Assembly (NCBI RefSeq): GCF_003952365.1
Contig: NZ_CP034443.1
Coordinates: 4,333,001-4,397,000, forward strand
From: Mesorhizobium sp. M9A.F.Ca.ET.002.03.1.2
GTDB lineage: Bacteria > Pseudomonadota > Alphaproteobacteria > Rhizobiales > Rhizobiaceae
Reading direction: 5' to 3'
DNA length: 64,000 nt
The notes beneath the pieces are model-generated. The model was not told the origin of the DNA and searched no databases. It was given only the letters and a program-made list of their open reading frames with translations. This document shows, piece after piece, positions 52,150 through 61,437 of the stretch. The position numbers were made by a program, and so were the translations under genes. Every line of letters begins with the position of its first letter. Position 1 is the first letter of the stretch.

Positions 52150-53796
52150 GTGGCGGGCAGGACCTATTTTTTTCTCTTCCTGTTCAGCCTGCTGCTGACG
52201 GTTTCGGGGCTGTCGGCCATGCCGCCGCTCGACCGCGATGAGCCGCGCTTCATGCAGGCCACCAAGCAGATGGTCGAGACCGGCGACTATGTCGACATTC
52301 GCTTCCAGGCGGGCTCCCGCTACCAGAAGCCGATCGGAATCTACTGGCTGCAATCCGTGGCCGTGGCGCTGAGCGGCGAGGGGCCTGCGGCACCGGTCTG
52401 GGTGTATCGGCTCGTCTCGGCCCTTGGCATCGCCATCGCCGTTGTGGCGACGGCCTGGACAGGTGCCAATCTTTTCGGCGCCAGCGCCGGTCTGGCCGCC
52501 GGCCTGGTCATGGCCGCGATCTTCGCGACAGCTTTCGAAGGGCGTGACGCCAAGACCGACGCGGTCTTGCTAGCCTGTTGCATCGCGGCGCAAGGCGCGC
52601 TGGCGCAGATCTATGCGGCCTCGCGCCGGGACGAAGCCGTCGCCGGCCATTTGCCATGGATCTTCTGGGCAGCCCAGGGCGCGGCAATTCTCATCAAGGG
52701 CCCGATCGCGCCGCTCTTGTCGGCGCTCACGGTCGCCGTGCTGTTCGCGTTCGAGCGGGACTGGCGCTGGCTGTCGAAGCTGAAGGCGGGGCGTGGCCTG
52801 GCTCTCGCGTTGCTGATCGTGCTGCCCTGGCTCGTCCTCATCACCTGGAAAAGCGGCGGCACTTTCCTGCAGCAAGCCGTCGGCAAGGATATGCTCGGCA
52901 AGGTCGCGCAAGGCCAGGAATCCCATGGGCTACCGCCCGGCTTCTATGTGCTGACCTATTCGCTGTTCATGTGGCCTTTTGGCCTGATCGCGGTCGGTGC
53001 CGGGCTCCAGGCCCTTAACCGGCTGCGCGACGATCCCCGGCTCCGTTTCTGCCTTGCCTGGTACATCCCGTTCTGGCTTTTGTTCGAGTTGATCCCGACA
53101 AAACTGCCGCACTACGTCTTGCCGGCCTATCCCGGCATGGCTCTGATGGTCGGCTGGCTTTTGACCTTGAAGCCGGAGAAGGCGAATGCGCCGCTCCAGC
53201 GCTGGCAGAAATGGTTGTGGTGGGCGACCGCCTTTGGTCTCGCTTTGGTCACAACGGGCCTTGCGGTGCTCTGCATCGCCGCGCCGCTCTATTTTACCGG
53301 AGCGTTCTCATGGTGGAGCATTCCGGCAGCCCTTGCAGCGCTCGGGGCCGGCTATCTCGGCTTTTCCCGCCAGCTGCAAGTGCCGCTCGGCCGCATCGGG
53401 GCAATCGCGATCTGTGCGGGCATTGCCTATGCTTTGCTGTTCGGTGTCATCGCCCCGTCATGGAAGCCGATTTGGATGAGCCGCGAGATAGAGGCTGCGC
53501 TTCGCGCCAATCGACCTTGCGAAACGACGGTGCTCGCCTCCGCCGGGTATCACGAACCGAGCCTGGTATTTCTGGTGGGCACAAAAACGATATTGACCAA
53601 TGTCGAAGGTACTGCGCAACATCTGCTTGCCGATCCCGCCTGCGCGCTGGCGCTGGCACCGGTCGGCGAAGAAAAGAGGCTGGACGGCCTGCTGGTGGGG
53701 CAGGGCAGGTCGGCGAACCGCGTCGCTCGGATCGATGGCGTCAATTATTCGTCGGGGGAGAATATGTCGCTTGGTCTATACCGGATCGCCGACTGA
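52150..53796 (+). CDS. ArnT-like glycosyltransferase (GT39/GT83 type)
   Basis: A 548-residue polytopic enzyme. The N-terminal loop with LDRDEPRFMQATKQMVETGDYV carries the acidic residues typical of the ArnT/Rgt family, and about a dozen hydrophobic helices follow, with FQAGSRYQKPIGIYWLQ. These enzymes move a sugar from a polyprenyl phosphate carrier onto lipid A or core on the periplasmic face. In rhizobia the sugar can be galacturonic acid (RgtA-F), so the GT2-LAB_N-ArnT-PAP2 arrangement fits lipid A glycosylation; the exact acceptor is not shown. Starts with GTG. Confidence 0.88.
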   Translation: MAGRTYFFLFLFSLLLTVSGLSAMPPLDRDEPRFMQATKQMVETGDYVDIRFQAGSRYQKPIGIYWLQSVAVALSGEGPAAPVWVYRLVSALGIAIAVVATAWTGANLFGASAGLAAGLVMAAIFATAFEGRDAKTDAVLLACCIAAQGALAQIYAASRRDEAVAGHLPWIFWAAQGAAILIKGPIAPLLSALTVAVLFAFERDWRWLSKLKAGRGLALALLIVLPWLVLITWKSGGTFLQQAVGKDMLGKVAQGQESHGLPPGFYVLTYSLFMWPFGLIAVGAGLQALNRLRDDPRLRFCLAWYIPFWLLFELIPTKLPHYVLPAYPGMALMVGWLLTLKPEKANAPLQRWQKWLWWATAFGLALVTTGLAVLCIAAPLYFTGAFSWWSIPAALAALGAGYLGFSRQLQVPLGRIGAIAICAGIAYALLFGVIAPSWKPIWMSREIEAALRANRPCETTVLASAGYHEPSLVFLVGTKTILTNVEGTAQHLLADPACALALAPVGEEKRLDGLLVGQGRSANRVARIDGVNYSSGENMSLGLYRIAD

Positions 53797-53811
53797 CTTC
53801 AGTGGTTTGCC

Positions 53812-54678
53812 ATGAGCATTGATCGCAGGGCTTCGGTTCTTGAGTTGCTTCGAAAGCTGCCGGCTCGGTCGGTGGGCAATCTCCAGCAAACTGTGGCGAT
53901 CGCTCGTTCCCGGTTTGCGAGGCGACCGGCCAATTATTCCAGGATTCCGTGGCCGGCCCTGGTAGCCGCCTATCTGCTGCTGACGGTTGCCGTCATGGTT
54001 TTCGTGGACGGCGTTTTCGTCAGCTGGCGGGCTCATTTGCCGAGCGGGCTCGTGGCGTTTGCCAAGGCTTTCACCAATTTCGGGTTGGGCGGCTGGTTTC
54101 TCATCCCGTCCTTGTTGCTGTTCGTGCCGGTCAACCTGCTGGACTGGCAAGCCCTTTCAAGGCGTTGGCGTATGGTTGCGTACAACTGGACCTGCTTCGC
54201 CTTCTTCGTGGTGAGCGCGATCGGATTGTCAGGGCTGACGGTAACGGTCCTGAAGTACGCCTTCGGCCGGGGGCGGCCAGCCTTGGACATAGGGTTGTTC
54301 TCGTTCCATCCATTGAAGTTCGACCCGTATTTCGCCAGTTTTCCCTCAGGCCATGCCGCGAACATGGGCGCGGCCGCGGCAATGGTGATGCTTCTTTTCC
54401 CATCGTGGGGGAAATATGTTGTTTTGCCCATCACCGTCTGGATAGCGGTGACGCGGATTGTGGTCGGCGCGCACTTTCCCAGCGATACGATCGCGGGCTT
54501 CGGCCTCGGCGTGGGCTGCACCGTCGTTACGGCGCTGATCTTCGCCCGGCTCGGCTTCATCTTCCGCCACACGGCGGCAGGATTGCCGATCCGCAAGAAG
54601 ACATTCAGGCTTCGCGCCACGTGGCGCAAGCCGGCAAGCCCGCCGCGGATGCTTTTCCCGGAGGCAACCAGTCCATGA
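53812..54678 (+). CDS. PAP2-family membrane phosphatase (LpxE/LpxF-like)
   Basis: A 288-residue membrane phosphatase. The three PAP2 motifs are intact: KYAFGRGRP, FPSGHAAN and TRIVVGAHFPSD. About six hydrophobic helices surround them. Next to an ArnT-like transferase it could remove the 1- or 4'-phosphate from lipid A before sugar addition (LpxE- or LpxF-like), but it might equally be an undecaprenyl-diphosphate phosphatase. It follows the transferase by 15 bases. Confidence 0.85.
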   Translation: MSIDRRASVLELLRKLPARSVGNLQQTVAIARSRFARRPANYSRIPWPALVAAYLLLTVAVMVFVDGVFVSWRAHLPSGLVAFAKAFTNFGLGGWFLIPSLLLFVPVNLLDWQALSRRWRMVAYNWTCFAFFVVSAIGLSGLTVTVLKYAFGRGRPALDIGLFSFHPLKFDPYFASFPSGHAANMGAAAAMVMLLFPSWGKYVVLPITVWIAVTRIVVGAHFPSDTIAGFGLGVGCTVVTALIFARLGFIFRHTAAGLPIRKKTFRLRATWRKPASPPRMLFPEATSP

Positions 54679-54684
54679 GGGGCG

Positions 54685-55353
54685 CTACTTGCTATCCAGT
54701 CCGCCGTAGGATCGGACCAGCCGGATCATGTCAGGCGAGTTCGAGCCCTCGCTCTCGAGTCCCTCGGCGACACCGCTGCGGTCGGCGATGGGCCGGTTCT
54801 GGCTGACCTTCCACTTGCCTTGCATGTCCGTGATCTCGATTTCCAGCCCGACAATGCCCTTGATCTGCGACTGGATGAAGGTGGCTGGCGCGTCGGTCAC
54901 CGCCCAGGGGGCTTCGCGAGCGCCTTCCTGAGACACCGTCAGGTCGGAAATTTGCTGGGCCAGCCAGTCCTGGTCCTCGATCACCCTGGCAGTGCCGCGC
55001 ACCTGGACGATAGCGTAATTCCAGGTCGGCACGACCTTCCCGGTCTGGCGCTTGGTCTCGTACCAGGACGGCGTCACATAGGCATCGGTGCCCTGGAAGA
55101 CGACCAGCACGGGCGACGCCGGGCTGTCGGCCAGCAGGCGCCACTGCGGGTTGGCCCTCGCCAGATGAGCGCGCAGCCTGCCGTTCGGCGGTGCCTCTGC
55201 GTTGAGCGGGGAGGGGGCGTCGAGCAGGAACGGGATCGCGTTCGCGACCGGCCCCTCGGCTCCATTTGAAATCAGCAGGCCTAGCGGATGCGTCCGGATC
55301 AGCCCGTGCAGGACGTCCTGCCGCGTTTCCTGGAAATGAGGGGGCTGGTACAT
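54685..55353 (-). CDS. FMN-binding negative transcriptional regulator (PaiB family)
   Basis: A 222-residue protein with the split-barrel FMN-binding fold. MYQPPHFQE, PLGLLISNGAEGPVANAIPF and VTPSWYETKRQTGKVVPTWNY are characteristic PaiB landmarks. In Bacillus PaiB regulates proteases, but proteobacterial members may be flavin-binding enzymes. The stop lies six bases from that of the PAP2 gene (convergent). It and the hydrolase at 55367 are on the same strand with 13 bases between, so they may be cotranscribed. Confidence 0.88.
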   Translation of the reverse strand: MYQPPHFQETRQDVLHGLIRTHPLGLLISNGAEGPVANAIPFLLDAPSPLNAEAPPNGRLRAHLARANPQWRLLADSPASPVLVVFQGTDAYVTPSWYETKRQTGKVVPTWNYAIVQVRGTARVIEDQDWLAQQISDLTVSQEGAREAPWAVTDAPATFIQSQIKGIVGLEIEITDMQGKWKVSQNRPIADRSGVAEGLESEGSNSPDMIRLVRSYGGLDSK

Positions 55354-55366
55354 TGCCGTGCGCCGA

Positions 55367-56041
55367 CTATCTCAACCGTTTTGGCCGCGGGTCGGACAAC
55401 TCGCCGGCCAGACGGCGGTCGAGATAGTCCGCGCATTCCTGGAGCAAGAGATCCGCATCATTGGAGAAGAAATGGTTGGCGCCGGGCAAGGTCTTCTGGG
55501 TGATGGTGATGCCCTTTTGCGTGTGCAGCTTGTCGACCAGCCCCTGCACGTCCTTTGGCGGCGCGACCTTGTCGGCGTCGCCATGGATGATGAGGCCCGA
55601 CGACGGGCAGGGCGCCAGGAAAGAGAAATCATAGGTGTTGGGCTGCGGCGCGATCGAGATGAAGCCTTCGATCTCCGGCCGGCGCATCAGAAGCTGCATG
55701 CCGATCCACGAGCCGAACGAATAGCCGGCGACCCAGCAGCTCTTGGAATCCGGATGCAGCGACTGCACCCAGTCAAGTGCAGCGGCCGCATCCGACAATT
55801 CGCCGGTGCCGTGGTCGAATTCGCCCTGGCTGCGGCCGATGCCGCGGAAATTGAAACGAAGCGTGGTGAAATCCCGCTTCTGGAACATATAGAAGAGGTC
55901 GTAGACGATCTTGTTGTTCATCGTGCCGCCGAACTGGGGGTGCGGGTGCAGGATGATGGCAATCGGCGCGCTCTTTTCCTTGGAAGGCTGGTAGCGACCC
56001 TCCAGGCGGCCGGCCGGACCGGTGAAAATGACCTCAGGCAT
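55367..56041 (-). CDS. Alpha/beta hydrolase
   Basis: A 224-residue hydrolase. The N-terminal ILHPHPQFGGTMNNKIVYDL, the nucleophile elbow AGYSFGSWIG (Ser), Asp in IIHGDADKVAPP and His in GANHFF supply the catalytic triad. The HPHPQFGGTM start places it with the small dienelactone-hydrolase/YpfH-like hydrolases. The start at 56041 has TTGGAG eight bases upstream; the frame remains open up to 56113. Substrate unknown. Confidence 0.88.
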   Translation of the reverse strand: MPEVIFTGPAGRLEGRYQPSKEKSAPIAIILHPHPQFGGTMNNKIVYDLFYMFQKRDFTTLRFNFRGIGRSQGEFDHGTGELSDAAAALDWVQSLHPDSKSCWVAGYSFGSWIGMQLLMRRPEIEGFISIAPQPNTYDFSFLAPCPSSGLIIHGDADKVAPPKDVQGLVDKLHTQKGITITQKTLPGANHFFSNDADLLLQECADYLDRRLAGELSDPRPKRLR

Positions 56042-56302
56042 AAAATACTCCAATTGGCATATGAATGCGCGGCGCCCGGAACAACTCTTCCTCTGGCCCC
56101 CAGTCTTCCCCAAGGCCTTGACGCAGGGCGAGCGTCTTCTTAGAAGCTAGTTTAGAATTGTTCAAAACTGGGTGGCCAAAAATGTCATGGCTCGGCCACC
56201 CGCGCCGCAAGTCGCGTAAATAGGACGGCTGGCCTAGGAATTTCAAGGAAATAACGCGCTATCCTCGCGGAATGGCTGTTGAAGGGACCGATCGAAACGA
56301 AA

Positions 56303-57481
56303 ATGGCCGGAAGACGCGCCTATCTCGACTACAATGCCAGCGCGCCGCTGCTTGCCACGGCGCGCGCGGCAATGATCGCTGCGCTCGATGCCACCGCCAA
56401 TCCGTCGTCGGTCCATGCCGAGGGGCGCGCCGCGCGGCGGCTGATCGAGAATGCGAGGCGCGATGTCGCGGCGCTGGCCAACGCTAAACCCGAGCATGTC
56501 GTGTTCACTTCCGGTGCGACGGAAGCCGCCTCGACGCTGCTGACGCCGGATTGGCAGATGGGGCGCGGCGCTGTCCGTATGAGTCGGGTCTATGTGTGCG
56601 AAGCCGATCATCCTTGTGTGCTGAATGGCGGGCGATTTCTGGCAGCCCAGGTGATGCGCATCGGCGTCGACGCCGACGGCGTCGTCAGGCTGGACGCCTT
56701 GGCGGCGGCACTCGCCGCGCATGACAAGGTGGACGGCCTGCCGCTGGTGGCGATCCATGCCGCCAACAACGAGACCGGCGTCGTCCAGCCCGTCGAACGC
56801 ATCGCCGAAATCGTCAAGGCGGCGGGCGGCATCCTGATTATCGACGCCGTCCAGGCAGCCGGCCGCATTCCGCTCGATATGTCAGCAGGTTACGCCGATT
56901 ACCTGATTCTGTCTTCGCACAAGATCGGCGGTCCCAAGGGCGTTGGCGCCGTCGTCGCTGCCTCCGACCTGATGATGCCAAGGCCCTTGATCGCCGGCGG
57001 TGGCCAGGAAAAGGGTCATCGTGGCGGCACCGAAAACCCGGCCGCGATCGCCGGTTTTAGCGCAGCGGCGCGGGAAGCCCTGATCGGGTTGAAGAGCATC
57101 GATGCGGTCGCTCGCCACCGCGACGAGATCGAGGCCATCGTGAAAACGCTGGTGCCGGATGCGGAAATCTTTGGAACCAGCGTGCCGAGGCTTGCCAATA
57201 CGACATTCTTCGCTATTGCGGGCATCAAGGCCGAGACGGCGCAGATCGCCTTCGATCTGGCCGGCGTGGCGCTGTCGGCCGGATCCGCCTGTTCGTCGGG
57301 CAAGGTCGGTCCGAGCCATGTGCTGAAAGCCATGGGGCATAGTGACAGCCTTGGCGCTTTGCGCGTGTCCATCGGCCACGCAACGAGCGCTGAGGACATC
57401 GAACTGTTCCGCGCCGCGCTGGCGGGTATTGCCTCGCGGCAAGCCGGTAAGGAAAGGGCGGGCAGGGAAGAAGCCGCCTGA
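56303..57481 (+). CDS. Cysteine desulfurase (class I, IscS/NifS-like)
   Basis: A 392-residue PLP enzyme that releases sulfur from cysteine. The PLP Lys is in SSHKIGGPKGVGAVV, the His in IHAANNETGV, and the persulfide Cys in LSAGSACSSGKVGPSHVL, the long-loop class I form. The ATG at 56303 (MAGRRAYLDYNAS) gives the family start; a TTG at 56279 is possible. It precedes sufB by 243 bases on the same strand, and a second, class II desulfurase (sufS) is in the same locus, so sulfur may be supplied by either. Confidence 0.92.
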   Translation: MAGRRAYLDYNASAPLLATARAAMIAALDATANPSSVHAEGRAARRLIENARRDVAALANAKPEHVVFTSGATEAASTLLTPDWQMGRGAVRMSRVYVCEADHPCVLNGGRFLAAQVMRIGVDADGVVRLDALAAALAAHDKVDGLPLVAIHAANNETGVVQPVERIAEIVKAAGGILIIDAVQAAGRIPLDMSAGYADYLILSSHKIGGPKGVGAVVAASDLMMPRPLIAGGGQEKGHRGGTENPAAIAGFSAAAREALIGLKSIDAVARHRDEIEAIVKTLVPDAEIFGTSVPRLANTTFFAIAGIKAETAQIAFDLAGVALSAGSACSSGKVGPSHVLKAMGHSDSLGALRVSIGHATSAEDIELFRAALAGIASRQAGKERAGREEAA

Positions 57482-57490
57482 GCGCGGCAG

Positions 57491-57571
57491 GAGCATCGAA
57501 CCGAAAAGTGTGAAGCGGTTTTCGGAAAATTCGATGCTCGAAGAAAAATGAACCAGGCCGTCCGGCCTGGT
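57491..57571. repeat. Palindromic repeat pair between the desulfurase gene and sufB
   Basis: GAGCATCGAA with TTCGATGCTC (57491-57539) holding CCGAAAA and TTTTCGG, then a second dyad CCAGGCCG with CGGCCTGG (57553-57570). The CCGAAAA/TTTTCGG core recurs in the repeat after lon, so it is part of a dispersed rhizobial repeat family. The second stem may end desulfurase transcription, though it has no T-run. Confidence 0.6.
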
Positions 57572-57689
57572 AGAGCTGTGCGTTTCATGGTGGCCGGGTG
57601 AATTTCCGGTGGGAACGCACTATATGAAACTTACGCCGCCTCGATTGCCTCACGGGCAGTCGTTTCGCGGTGCCATAGTTTGAAAACTG

Positions 57690-57708
57690 CCGGGCCTTGA
57701 CCCCGGCG
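57690..57708 (+). promoter_or_regulatory. Stem-loop leader before sufB, shared with sufA
   Basis: GCCGGG, loop CCTTGAC, CCCGGC, followed by the Shine-Dalgarno GGAGAA and the sufB ATG. The same arrangement with loop CCTTGAA precedes sufA at 63698-63716. The loop and the distance to the Shine-Dalgarno are kept, suggesting common control. Confidence 0.6.
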
Positions 57709-57724
57709 TGGATGGAGAACGCCT

Positions 57725-59242
57725 ATGCCTGCTGTGCAGGAGACGATCGATCGGGTTCGAAAGATCGACGTCGATCAGTATAAATTTGGATTCCAGACCG
57801 AAATCGCGATGGACAAGGCCCCTAAGGGCCTGAGCGAAGACATCATCCGCTTCATTTCGGCGAAGAAGAACGAGCCGTCCTGGATGCTGGAATGGCGGCT
57901 GGGGGCCTACCGGCGCTGGCTGACGCTGGAGGCGCCGACCTGGGCGCGCGTCCACTATCCGAAGATCGATTTCCAGGACATCCATTATTACGCGGCGCCC
58001 AAGAGCACGCCCGGACCGACCTCGCTCAGCGACGTCGATCCCGAGTTGCTGAAAGTCTACGAAAAGCTCGGCATTCCGCTGAAGGAACAGGAAATCCTCG
58101 CCGGCGTGCAGAAGACCGATGTATCGGAATTCGAAGAAGCCAGCGACAATGTCTATAAGTCGGGCCGCGTCGCTGTCGATGCGGTGTTCGATTCGGTATC
58201 CGTCGTCACCACTTTCAAGAAGGAGCTGGCGCAGGCCGGCGTCATCTTCTGCTCGATCTCGGAAGCGATCCGCGAGCATCCGGAATTGGTGCAGAAATAT
58301 CTTGGTTCTGTCGTGCCGACCTCCGACAATTTCTACGCCACGCTGAATTCGGCGGTGTTCACCGACGGCTCCTTCGTCTTCGTGCCCAAGGGCGTGCGCT
58401 GCCCGATGGAACTGTCGACCTATTTCCGCATGAACGAGAAGAACACCGGCCAGTTCGAGCGCACGCTGATCATCGCCGAGGAAGGGGCCTACGTGTCCTA
58501 TCTCGAAGGCTGCACGGCGCCGCAGCGCGACGAGAACCAGCTTCACGCCGCGGTGGTCGAACTGGTCGCGCTCGACGATGCCGAGATCAAATATTCGACC
58601 GTCCAGAACTGGTACCCCGGCGACGCCGAGGGCAAGGGCGGCATCTACAATTTCGTCACCAAGCGCGGCGACTGCCGTGGCGATCGTTCGAAGATTTCGT
58701 GGACGCAGGTCGAGACTGGCTCGGCGATCACCTGGAAATATCCGAGCTGCATCCTGCGCGGCGACGATTCCAGCGGCGAGTTCTATTCGATCGCCGTGTC
58801 GAACGGCTACCAGCAGGTCGACAGCGGCACCAAGATGATCCATCTCGGCAAGAACACGTCGAGCCGCATCATCTCCAAGGGCATTGCCGCCGGCTTCTCG
58901 CAGAACACCTATCGCGGCCAGGTCTCGGCGCACCGCAAGGCGACCAACGCCCGCAACTTCACCAACTGCGACTCGCTGCTGATCGGCGACCAGTGCGGCG
59001 CGCACACCGTGCCCTACATGGAAGCCAAGAACGCGACGGCGCAGTTCGAGCATGAGGCGACGACGTCGAAGATTTCCGAGGACCAGAAGTTCTACGTCAT
59101 GCAGCGCGGCATCCCGGAAGAAGAGGCGATCGCGCTGATCGTCAACGGCTTCGTCAAGGACGTCATCCAGCAACTGCCGATGGAATTCGCCGTCGAGGCG
59201 CAGAAGCTGATCGGGATCAGCCTCGAGGGCTCGGTCGGCTGA
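57725..59242 (+). CDS. sufB: Fe-S cluster assembly protein SufB
   Basis: A 505-residue scaffold subunit of the SufBC2D complex. The C-terminal beta-helix region holds [28 protein letters not shown] (the conserved Arg/Cys area) and [26 protein letters not shown]. The SD GGAGAA precedes the ATG, downstream of the hairpin at 57690. It builds and passes nascent Fe-S clusters in the cytosol and starts the main suf unit. Confidence 0.97.
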   Translation: MPAVQETIDRVRKIDVDQYKFGFQTEIAMDKAPKGLSEDIIRFISAKKNEPSWMLEWRLGAYRRWLTLEAPTWARVHYPKIDFQDIHYYAAPKSTPGPTSLSDVDPELLKVYEKLGIPLKEQEILAGVQKTDVSEFEEASDNVYKSGRVAVDAVFDSVSVVTTFKKELAQAGVIFCSISEAIREHPELVQKYLGSVVPTSDNFYATLNSAVFTDGSFVFVPKGVRCPMELSTYFRMNEKNTGQFERTLIIAEEGAYVSYLEGCTAPQRDENQLHAAVVELVALDDAEIKYSTVQNWYPGDAEGKGGIYNFVTKRGDCRGDRSKISWTQVETGSAITWKYPSCILRGDDSSGEFYSIAVSNGYQQVDSGTKMIHLGKNTSSRIISKGIAAGFSQNTYRGQVSAHRKATNARNFTNCDSLLIGDQCGAHTVPYMEAKNATAQFEHEATTSKISEDQKFYVMQRGIPEEEAIALIVNGFVKDVIQQLPMEFAVEAQKLIGISLEGSVG

Positions 59243-59279
59243 CCGGACAAAAATTTTCAGGCCGGACAAAATATTCAGG
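59243..59279. repeat. Tandem imperfect 18/19-bp repeat in the sufB-sufC spacer
   Basis: CCGGACAAAAATTTTCAGG is followed directly by CCGGACAAAATATTCAGG. The second copy runs into the sufC Shine-Dalgarno (AGGAAAG). The first copy's end could be a second, displaced ribosome-binding site. Confidence 0.7.
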
Positions 59280-59288
59280 AAAGAAAAA

Positions 59289-60044
59289 ATGCTTGAAATC
59301 AAGAACCTGCATGCCCGCATCGTCGACGACGGCACCGAGATCATCCGCGGCCTCAACCTGACGGTGCAAGCCGGCGAGGTCGCCGCCATCATGGGTCCGA
59401 ACGGCTCCGGCAAATCGACGCTGTCCTACATCCTCGCCGGTCGCGAGGACTATGAGGTGACCGAAGGCGACATCCTCTACAACGGCCAGTCGATCCTCGA
59501 AATGGATCCGGCCGAGCGCGCGACCGCGGGCATTTTCCTCGCCTTCCAGTACCCGATGGAGATACCGGGCGTCGCCACCATGGAATTCCTGAAAGTGGCG
59601 ATGAACGAGCAGCGTAAGGCGCGCGGCGAGGAACCGCTGAAGATCCCGGAATTCCTGAAGCGCGTAAAGGACGCTGCCGGATCGCTCAACATGGACATGG
59701 CGATGCTGAAGCGGCCGCTCAATGTCGGCTTTTCCGGCGGCGAGAAGAAGCGCGCCGAGATCCTGCAGATGAAGCTGCTCGAACCGAAGCTCTGCGTGCT
59801 CGACGAGACCGATTCAGGCCTCGACATCGATGCGCTGAAGATCGTCTCGGACGGCGTCAATGCGCTGCGCTCGCCAGACCGCGCCATCGTCGTCATCACC
59901 CACTATCAGCGCCTGCTCGAACACATCGTGCCGGACAGCGTGCACGTGCTTTACAGGGGCCAGGTCATCAAGTCCGGCGACAAGTCGCTGGCGCTCGACC
60001 TCGAGGCCAATGGCTATGCCGGCGTGATCGGCCAAGCCGCGTGA
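59289..60044 (+). CDS. sufC: Fe-S cluster assembly ATPase SufC
   Basis: A 251-residue ABC-type ATPase of the SufBCD complex. Walker A is GPNGSGKSTLSY, signature SGGEKKRAEILQ and Walker B CVLDETDSGLD, the last in the special SufC form. It drives conformational change of SufB-SufD during cluster assembly. The gene begins 46 bases after sufB across the duplicated spacer, and sufD follows. Confidence 0.97.
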   Translation: MLEIKNLHARIVDDGTEIIRGLNLTVQAGEVAAIMGPNGSGKSTLSYILAGREDYEVTEGDILYNGQSILEMDPAERATAGIFLAFQYPMEIPGVATMEFLKVAMNEQRKARGEEPLKIPEFLKRVKDAAGSLNMDMAMLKRPLNVGFSGGEKKRAEILQMKLLEPKLCVLDETDSGLDIDALKIVSDGVNALRSPDRAIVVITHYQRLLEHIVPDSVHVLYRGQVIKSGDKSLALDLEANGYAGVIGQAA

Positions 60045-60063
60045 GATGCCAGAGGCGGAACTG

Positions 60064-61332
60064 ATGAATATGCACACGATACCCCAGCGAACTCCGGCCG
60101 AAACGGCATTGATCGACGCCTTCGGCGACCGGCTGTCGCTGCTGCCCGGCGATGGCGCGGTGATGCTGAAGCGCGACGACGCCATCGAGGCGATCAAGGG
60201 CGGCCTGCCGACGCGGCGCATCGAGTCCTGGCATTATACCGACCTGCGCCGTCTGCTGACTTCGGTACCGGACTTCGATCCCGCGGCCGCTCCGAACGCG
60301 ATTGCTCCTGTTGTCGAAGGGTCCGCTGTTCTGCCGGTGCTGAACGGCGTGTCGAGCGCGAAAATGCCCGATATCGAAGGCATCGCCGTGCAGCGCCTGT
60401 CGGACAAACTGACTGACGGCAGCATCGCGCCGGGCCTTGATCCCTATGGCGCCGACGACGCTATCGGCGCGCTGAACACAGCCTTCGTCGCTGACGGCTA
60501 TTTTGTCGACATTGCCGACGGCACCGAACTGGACAAGCCGATCGAACTGCAGAACCTCCAATCCGGCGGCCAGACGCATGTGCGCCTGGGCGTCCGCGTC
60601 GGTGCCGGCGCCAAGGCTGTCATTGTCGAGCGCCAGACGGGCGAGGGCGCTGCACTCGTCAGCTCCGTCAGCCAGCTTCTGCTTGACGAGGGCGCAGACG
60701 TGACGTGGCTGATCGTGCAGGAGCAGCCGGATACGGCGACGCATCTCGCCCAGTTCAAGGCGTATCTCGGCAAGGATTCCAAACTGACGCTGTTCGTGAT
60801 GAATGCAGGCGGCAAGCTGGTGCGCCAGGAGGTCGTGGTGAAGACCACCGGCGAAGGCGCCGACTTCACGCTGCGCGGCATCAACCTGCTCGCCGGCGAC
60901 ACTCATACGGATGTCACCATGGTGCTCGACCACACGGTGCCGCATACGGCGTCGACGGAAGTGATCCGCAACGTGGTGACCGGAAGGGCGCGCGGCGTCT
61001 TCCAGGGGCGCATTAACGTCCACCAATATGCGCAGAAGACCAACGCCAAGATGGCCTGCAACACGCTGCTTCTGTCTGACGATGGCGAGTTCTCGACCAA
61101 GCCTGAGCTCGAAATCTTCGCCGACGACGTCGTCTGCGGCCACGGCGCGACCGTCACCGAGATCGACCATAGCCACCTGTTCTACCTGATGGCGCGCGGC
61201 ATCGACGAGAAGACCGCGCGTGGTCTTCTGGTCAAGGCTTTCGTCGCCGAGGTGATCGAGGAGCTGGACGGCGAGGCGATCGTCGAGGCGCTGGAAACGA
61301 GGCTCGACGGCTGGTTCGTCGCGCACGGGTGA
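60064..61332 (+). CDS. sufD: Fe-S cluster assembly protein SufD
   Basis: A 422-residue partner of SufB. PTRRIESWHYTDLRRLL near residue 45 and the C-terminal HQYAQKTNAKMACNTLLLSDDGEFSTKPELEIFADDV and CGHGATV, with the conserved His, are diagnostic. The ATG at 60064 (MNMHTIP) is chosen as GAGGCGGA lies five bases upstream; the ATG at 60046 has none. It starts 19 bases after sufC. Its role is in iron acquisition by the complex. Confidence 0.95.
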   Translation: MNMHTIPQRTPAETALIDAFGDRLSLLPGDGAVMLKRDDAIEAIKGGLPTRRIESWHYTDLRRLLTSVPDFDPAAAPNAIAPVVEGSAVLPVLNGVSSAKMPDIEGIAVQRLSDKLTDGSIAPGLDPYGADDAIGALNTAFVADGYFVDIADGTELDKPIELQNLQSGGQTHVRLGVRVGAGAKAVIVERQTGEGAALVSSVSQLLLDEGADVTWLIVQEQPDTATHLAQFKAYLGKDSKLTLFVMNAGGKLVRQEVVVKTTGEGADFTLRGINLLAGDTHTDVTMVLDHTVPHTASTEVIRNVVTGRARGVFQGRINVHQYAQKTNAKMACNTLLLSDDGEFSTKPELEIFADDVVCGHGATVTEIDHSHLFYLMARGIDEKTARGLLVKAFVAEVIEELDGEAIVEALETRLDGWFVAHG

Positions 61333-61338
61333 TGCGCT

Positions 61339-61400
61339 TAACCTTCTCCCTTGTGGGAGAGGGTGGATTGGCGCGAAGCGCCAAGACGGATGAGGGATGT
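61339..61400. repeat. Short palindromic intergenic repeat between sufD and sufS
   Basis: TCTCCCTTGTGGGAGA is a near-perfect stem, followed by TTGGCGCGAAGCGCCAA as a second dyad and GATGAGGG. The combination resembles the half-elements of the 4542 repeat type and is common between rhizobial genes. It lies inside the suf operon, so readthrough is expected. Confidence 0.6.
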
Positions 61401-61437
61401 TGGAAGGAACGCGGCGTAGAGCGGCAAGGACTTCGAA

